DNA of 64,000 nt from Abelmoschus esculentus (Eukaryota; Streptophyta; Magnoliopsida; Malvales; Malvaceae). Of the stretch, positions 58,150 through 64,000 are shown piece by piece. A model generated the notes under the pieces. That model was not told the DNA's origin, did not search any database, and worked only from the letters and a program-made list of their open reading frames with translations. A program made the position numbers and the translations under genes. The DNA lies in NCBI GenBank assembly GCA_035048815.1, contig JAUCBN010000006.1, positions 20,661,001-20,725,000 on the forward strand, given 5' to 3'. Position 1 is the first letter of the stretch; each line of letters begins with the position of its first letter.

Positions 58150-59347
58150 ACTGATTTAAAATAGAGACACCAATAAAAACGCGATTAAAAGATAAACGAT
58201 TTACTTAGATGCCACATTATTATACTTTTGTCTCTTTGCTCACATATCGTGTGTATATTTATAATTTTTTAAATATAATAAAGTAGAAGTATGTTATTAA
58301 GTTTGAAAATTTTAGTCGGTCACCTTGATGACTCAATGTGATATTTTGGGTCCTCTAAATTGGCTAGATCAGGTTTAGGATATTATATATTTTAAATATG
58401 TAAAGTTAAAATACAATACAAACACAAAAATGATTTCTAACAACAAACATAAAAAATTCGAGTCAGACAATTAGGTTTAGAGGATCGATTGGAGCGAGTC
58501 GAGTTAAATTTTTTTAAGTTCGTCAAGTTTATAAGTCATATTTTACGTAATTTAGTTTTATTTGAATTTTTTTAATTAGAGTTAAGTTTTAAAATTTATG
58601 TATAAATTTAATTCTAATTATTTATAATGTTATAGTATATATTGATTATAATTTAAATGATTTTCTCTATTCATATATGATATATATATATATTTATATT
58701 TTCATATGTGATATACATAATATATCAAAAAAATTGAAAGATTCAATTTGAACTTGAAAACTAATCAGCTAATTACTAAAAATTTGAGTTATTTGAATTT
58801 CATTTTATAAATTAAAAGAATCAGATTTTCCTATGGCTATGATTTTTTTTTTTTTTGCTCATATAAAATTTAGTGTTTATTTCATTGTGTGTAAACTTCT
58901 CAACCCGTTCTATACGTCGTCTGACTCGAACGAATTATACGAGGAATACCGAGATCAATCCGGAGACTTACCCTGATAAACGACCCTAAATTCAATTTTA
59001 AGAATTTAATCCCGAATTAGACTTAACTGGCTAAACCGACCTGCTAATTTTTAAGCCTATTTTTATGATATTACAGTGTGCTCATTATACTTATTATTAT
59101 CCAATAACAAAAATACAAATAAATATTTTAAAAATAGATAAATTCTATGAAAAAAATGTTAATTTTGTGATGAGACTTTAGAGTTGGAGTGTACAAAGCA
59201 TATATTTGAAGTGTGTTATAGATGGACGTTGCATAAAAATACTACAAGCTAATCCTATCAAGCAATTGACTTTGATACAAAGAAAACGATTACTGAGATT
59301 CTTTATTGATTCACCTTCGAAAAACAAAGTTACCACGTCACTTTGGG
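58150..59347. other. AT-rich spacer
   Basis: 58470-58830 is a decayed GAGCGAGTCGAGTTAAA repeat of the CGAGTCGAG family. 58880-59060 is a balanced block I cannot classify. No gene. Confidence 0.4.
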
Positions 59348-59356
59348 TTTATTTTA

Positions 59357-60061
59357 GGCATAAAGATAAATTTACCCTTAATGTTTATAATTTTTATCAT
59401 TTTAGTTTTTATTCTTTATTTGGGATAAATTAAACTTTTAAACTAAGTTTTTTGACAAATATCTCATTTTTTAATCATCATGATAACCGTACCGTTAAAA
59501 ATTTTAATGATAATAACATACAATAAATGTGTGATAATATATTTTAAATGCTATGGCATCTAACCTATAAAATACATACATATGAAATATAATTTTATTT
59601 TAATATAAAATATAAAATAATTAAAATTCAAATAAAATATTAAAACTTAATTAAATTTAAAATATTTTGACTATTAAACCTTAAATAAGTTTACTACTCT
59701 TTTTTCTTTTATAATTTTGGGTTTTTTAAATTTAATTAAAAACTTTAAATCAAAAACCCTAAACTTTCAATTTAGATTAAACACTTAAATACCTAAATTT
59801 TAAATTAAAATAACAAAAACCCAATTGATTAGTATCAAAATTATATTCCACGTGTATATATTTGATAGCTTAGATGTCATGTCATTTAAAATATATTATC
59901 ATATGTTATCATCGATAAATTTTTAACGGCCTAGTCATTATGTTAATTAAAAATAAGATATTTGTAAAAAAACATAGGTCAAAGACTAAATTTATCTAAA
60001 AAAATAAGGATCAAAATAATAAAAATCCTAAATATTAAAGAGTTAAAATTATCTTTACGCC
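59357..60061. mobile_element. Mutator-like MITE with exact 9-bp TSD
   Basis: 705 bp, ends GGCATAAAGATAAATTTACC and complement of TTAAAATTATCTTTACGCC. TSD TTTATTTTA at 59348..59356 and 60062..60070, exact. Arms of about 200 bp are imperfectly inverted. A truncated relative lies at 37608..38009. Confidence 0.85.
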
Positions 60062-60070
60062 TTTATTTTA

Positions 60071-61291
60071 TTTCCCAATTTGCAGAGGTGGTTGCTACCA
60101 TTAATTTATGTACTTTCTTCCACTTTTGTTAAGTGATTAGGTGTTAAAATCTCCAAATTCACCGTAAGAACCAAACGTATCACAGAATTTACATGCGTAT
60201 AGGGGGGTTGCGGGTCTGGTTCTGATTAATTATTGTTTTTATATACTATATAGAGTTAAAAAATAAAAATATAATTTATTTAAAAAATAGTTTTTATTCT
60301 CGCTAATCAGAAAAAATTAAAATATATATTTCGGTCTGAGCTATAAAAAAATTATTGTTCCGTATTTGTCTATTTATGCTCCAACACTAAAATTAGGTTT
60401 AAAGTTAGCGTTGTGTATTGAATATCGAGTGTATTTTTTTAAGGTTATGCTTTAAGATTTAAAATTTATTTTTTAGTGTTAGAACATAGAATGATTTATC
60501 AAAAAAAATTATAGAGTTTTGTTCATGCAAATCAAATCACGTAAACTCTTTCGTATAAAGAAAATGTATCTTTCCCTTTATAACCACAACACGCCATGGA
60601 CTAAACAAGAAGGTTGAAAACGATAATCATTTCTAAACTAAGATATAACATATAACATGTACAGGATCTAAGCTCCTGAACTATCCTTCTGATTTTATAT
60701 GTAAACATGGATAGATTTGAGGCGTGTTGGGATTCAGTCTCACCTTTAAAAATTTAAATTTTTTTTATATTTTATACATTTCTTTTGATTTTTTATTGAT
60801 AATCTAGTTTTACACTTCTTAAACTCGTATAATTTTGTACCATGCATTTTAAATATTCGTACTTATAGCTTGTACCCCTTATAGAAAACTTTAGGTTCGT
60901 CCCTGTGGCCTGTATGTCAACATGCCCATTTCTATGCTATAATTTCTGAGTTAATTTCAATGCTAAGAAACTGGCAACATGGCATGATTTCAACAGCTCT
61001 TCCCTTTTGGGAGTAAAATAAAGGAGTGGGATAAATTTCATCATCAAGGTGTCAAAAAACAGTGCTAGCTAGAAATAAATCGGATGTGCAATATTAGCAA
61101 ATCTCATTTGGAAAATAGGATAATTTGCATGACTAGTAAAAAGAAATTTCATGATGGAACCGAGAACTAGAACTAAAGTATAATTTTAAAGTTAGGTGTA
61201 TGACTCGAATCGATTAAAAAAATTTAAAAAAAAACTATCATCCTTAACTACTTATTTCTCAATCTCAGGGCAAAAAATATAGATTTTGATT
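60071..61291. other. AT-rich spacer
   Basis: No gene. 60360-60560 may be a decayed telomere-repeat MITE. 60720-60905 ends TTTAGGTTCGTCCCTG, a dispersed-repeat edge. Confidence 0.35.
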
Positions 61292-61300
61292 GACTAAAAT

Positions 61301-61563
61301 GGATGCAAATCGTCTGTTCCTTCTCTATGCCTCTATTTATGCACCCACTTTAAATTAGAGGTTTTAGGGTTTAAGGTTTAGGGTTTTAGGTTAGGGGTTT
61401 TGGTTAGGGTTTAGGGAATTAGGGGTGGGTGTATTTTTTAGGGTGTAGGGTTTAGGATTTAAGATATAGAAAATAAGGGTTTAGGGTTTAAAATTGAAAT
61501 TTTTTAAAAAATTCAAAGGAGGCATGAAATGAGGCATAGAAAAAAGACAGAGGATTTATGTTC
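61301..61563 (+). mobile_element. Telomere-repeat MITE, best-preserved copy, exact 9-bp TSD
   Basis: 263 bp. Ends GGATGCAAATCGTCTGTTCC and complement of GACAGAGGATTTATGTTC, inverted for about 33 bp with mismatches. TSD GACTAAAAT at 61292..61300 and 61564..61572, exact. The core of about 140 bp is dominated by TTTAGGG variants (TTAGGGTTTAAGGTTTAGGG, TTTTGGTTAGGGTTTAGGG). No coding sequence. Confidence 0.9.
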
Positions 61564-61609
61564 GACTAAAATTATCATGGATTGGATAAAGAACCAATAA
61601 AATAGGGGC

Positions 61610-61835
61610 ACGCCGAATTTAGGAGAATAAAAATCTTCTACCTTTAATTTAATTGTGTTTCACCTTTAAAAATTATTAAAAAATAAATTTTAAATTTTAA
61701 TCTTGATTTTTATGTTTTAAACCATAAATCTTATGTCTTAAAAAATATGTATTATTCCTAATTTCATAAACCTTAAACACAATATTTAATTTTAAACCCT
61801 AAACCTATTATTTTAAAGTGAAAAGACCAATAAAG
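61610..61835 (-). mobile_element. Telomere-repeat MITE, decayed opposite-strand copy
   Basis: Has AAAATCTTCTACCTTTAATT, TAAACCATAAATCTTATG and TTTTAAACCCTAAACCTATT in the order of the family on the minus strand. Ends not resolved. Confidence 0.5.
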
Positions 61836-63686
61836 ATGTAATAACTTTTGATATATAACTTAAAATCCATAATCGATTGTTTTAAATAAGTTTATACTTC
61901 TATATGATTATAGAAATATAAGGCTCACTTCTTAATTTATCTTGTAGAAGTTTTAGTGACTTTTCAGTCACAATTAAAATTATTTTCTAAGAAATTTGTT
62001 ACTATGTTTTTATAATATTTCAATACTCAAATATTCATTTATTTTAAAACACGTATAAAGATCGATCATCATTTGTTATAAATAAAAACATACTGAATCA
62101 CAGATACAATAATGAAGTACCAACTTTTAAATATTTTTATAAAATTTATAAAAAATTTAAAGTTATTGCTGTAAAATACATTATTTCTAGACAGACTTCA
62201 CAATTAATCTTTTTCAGATTCATCAAACATGATTTCCACCTAACCACATATAACATGCATATATTATCACACAAATGTTATTTATGACTTACCAAAAAGT
62301 ATAGAAGAGTTAGAGTGTACCAACTTAATAAAATCAAATCATAAAGAATTATTTTTTTTCCTGGATCTCCAACTTTTATCCTTTAAATTTAGAGGATTTA
62401 CCCTCTCCTTCGCTACATTAAAATCTGGAGGAGAAAATTTTGAGAAAAATCACTCAAATATTTGTCTATATATACACAGATTAATAAGGAAAATGGGGAT
62501 AGAATGTTAAAAGAAGTGTAGGAAAGAAGAGAAATGATAACAAAAAAATAAGAAGGAAATAGGCGCAAAACAATTTAATATTCATAATTAGGTTGCGAGA
62601 GATTAAATCTTTATCGAATACGTAAATTATATTTGTGATCATTTAATTTTATAAATATGGGATCTCTATGGATATATTTTAGAGATCACCACAGTGATTT
62701 ATTTATACATGTATAACTTAATTATTCAGATATAACAATTCTGTCTTTATCTCTATTTGAGCTTTAATGAAAAAATGAAAATTTCAATTATTCTTTATAC
62801 CCATAGTTCAAATCACCACATTTTTCTTTATTCTTCACTCAATTATCACCTCTAATAATAATGGTTTATTATATTAGTTTGTCAATTTCTAATAATAAAT
62901 TAATTTTAACTTTTAAAAAGTATATATATTGATTGTCGAATTACAGAATATTAATATAAAATACAACAAACCATGAGATAATGCAAAGTCAAAAATTTTA
63001 CAGATAAAAGATTACTTATATTAATAAAACATTATACTAAAATAGGTTTTAATTTTAATACAGGTTTAAAACCGACACAATGTCCAATAAAAGCCATCAA
63101 TAGTTTTATACTAATAGGTACTGTCTACAAACACTAGGACACACTTTTTAACAGATCGCCCGACTCCACTAAACCATAGATAAAGAGTAGAATTACACTT
63201 CTGGAAGAGCTGAAAGGGTCACAACCCATATTGCCCAGCAGGCTGTACAAAATTTTCACCTATAACTGCACCACTGTACCCCATGACTCAGATATATGGC
63301 CTGCAGTATTTAACATCCAACCCTTTCCACTAAACCTTACCATGTAATGATGACCCCTTGAATCGAACCAATCACTTCCCTTCATAAACAAATGAAAAAC
63401 CTCCAAGCAGGTATTTGGGGTTATCCTTTTCTTTCTCAGACATGGATGCACTGCCAGTGTTGGCACAACCATCTTACTCTTACCCCCATTTATATCTATT
63501 CCCACCATAAAGAATGATCTTACAGGTATGGACAGAAACTTAAGTGACCTCAAGCCGGCCCGGCAAACACTTTTCATCTTCATAGTAGTAGTAGTAATAT
63601 GTTTGTTTGGGAAAACAAGGACAGCGCACACCAAGTTGCTGATTGCAAACACTATAACCCATCAAAGACCATATGCATCTTTATTC
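61836..63686. other. AT-rich spacer, then probable 3' UTR
   Basis: 61836-63100 is AT-rich without a gene. 63110-63686 is GC-richer and lies directly 3' of the minus-strand stop at 63687, so it is most likely 3' UTR; the 130-codon frame inside it begins with GTG, not ATG, and matches nothing known. Confidence 0.45.
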
Positions 63687-63818
63687 TTAACCATTATAGT
63701 GAAGTTTCTGGTTTGGGGATCCCTGCTCCTGCGGAGGCTGCTGTTGAGGAGCCTGCAAGTTCAGTGGTTGTGTGTTGTAGTGGGTAAAGGGCTGTGAGTA
63801 GAGTGAATTCATCAGACC
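63687..63818 (-). CDS. Last coding exon of an unrecognised gene
   Basis: A splice acceptor TTTGCAG ends at 63819. The exon encodes 43 residues and a stop: GLMNSLYSQPFTHYNTQPLN, then a Q/P-rich tail with QAPQQQPPQEQG and NQKLHYNG. The balanced composition and clean acceptor support a real C-terminal exon. The Q/P-rich end would suit a nuclear or RNA-binding protein, but I do not recognise it. Upstream exons lie beyond the right edge or could not be fixed in 63819-64000. Confidence 0.55.
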   Translation of the reverse strand, partial: GLMNSLYSQPFTHYNTQPLNLQAPQQQPPQEQGSPNQKLHYNG

Positions 63819-64000
63819 CTGCAAATATACAGACATATACCACCATTCAATACAGGAAAGAAGCAAACAAAGGTCAAAATACATATCATAATCATGCCAC
63901 ACAGTATGGCTGTTATCTAAACCAGATAAGCCCAAAAGATTTAAACTACCGCATTAGCAGTTCAACCTGACAAGCAACTTACTAATTAGGAAACAAATTT

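Noticed and set aside
63260..63652. 130-codon minus-strand ORF
   Set aside because: Starts with GTG, resembles nothing known, and lies just 3' of a stop codon; most likely 3' UTR.
1..64000. CRISPR array, prophage or gene cluster system
   Set aside because: The window is plant nuclear DNA; no regularly spaced repeats or clustered pathway genes were seen.

Overview
The window is nuclear DNA of a flowering plant, most likely a eudicot. It has spliced genes with GT-AG introns, plant-only families (PYR/PYL receptor, AHL, kaurenoic acid oxidase, MIP1-type RING protein), a nuclear tRNA-Cys, and very AT-rich gene-poor spacers filled with transposon debris. A cotton-like (Malvaceae) source is a guess; the sequence alone does not prove it. 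No CRISPR, operon or biosynthetic cluster is present.

Genes, left to right: the 5' part of an ArfGAP (minus, runs off the left edge); an unrecognised small ORF (4.7-4.9 kb, minus); a PYR1/PYL1-type ABA receptor (12.74-13.34 kb, minus, intronless); an AT-hook AHL protein (33.63-34.51 kb, plus, intronless); a MIP1-like RING protein (42.34-45.36 kb, plus) with an apparent one-base frameshift; tRNA-Cys(GCA) (46.9 kb, minus); mitochondrial glycine cleavage H protein (47.49-49.26 kb, plus, 4 exons); a complete 8-exon CYP88A ent-kaurenoic acid oxidase (49.47-51.81 kb, minus); and the last coding exon of an unrecognised gene (63.7-63.8 kb, minus). KAO makes gibberellin precursors and PYL senses ABA, but nothing suggests the two are linked. 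The 42-52 kb stretch is the gene-dense island.

Between genes, many small mobile elements can be delimited by target-site duplications (TSDs). (1) A TRIM-like miniature LTR family: 134-bp LTRs TGTCAC...GTGACA, an initiator-Met primer site and a polypurine tract. It is found as a tandem and inverted cluster at 2.0-2.8 kb and as relics at 5.6, 14.1-14.6 and 22.4-22.8 kb. (2) A 210-265 bp Mutator-like MITE with 9-bp TSDs whose core is degenerate telomere-like TTTAGGG repeat (9.1, 32.6, 51.9, 61.3 kb and older copies). (3) Other MITEs with 9-bp TSDs (16.9, 28.9, 59.4 kb). (4) hAT-type MITEs with 8-bp TSDs (19.4, 23.7, 45.6, 46.2, 54.8 kb). (5) CACTA ends and a broken Transposase_24 gene (35.7-36.05 and 56.4-58.15 kb). 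(6) LINE ORF1 and RNase H debris (26.1-26.9 and 22.8 kb).

The most notable observation is that a telomere-repeat MITE landed in what looks like the TATA box of KAO. Its 9-bp TSD duplicates the TATA core, leaving one copy 81 bp and the other about 300 bp upstream of the ATG. I did not find a convincing new multi-gene system; the novelty here is in the mobile elements and their effect on gene structure.
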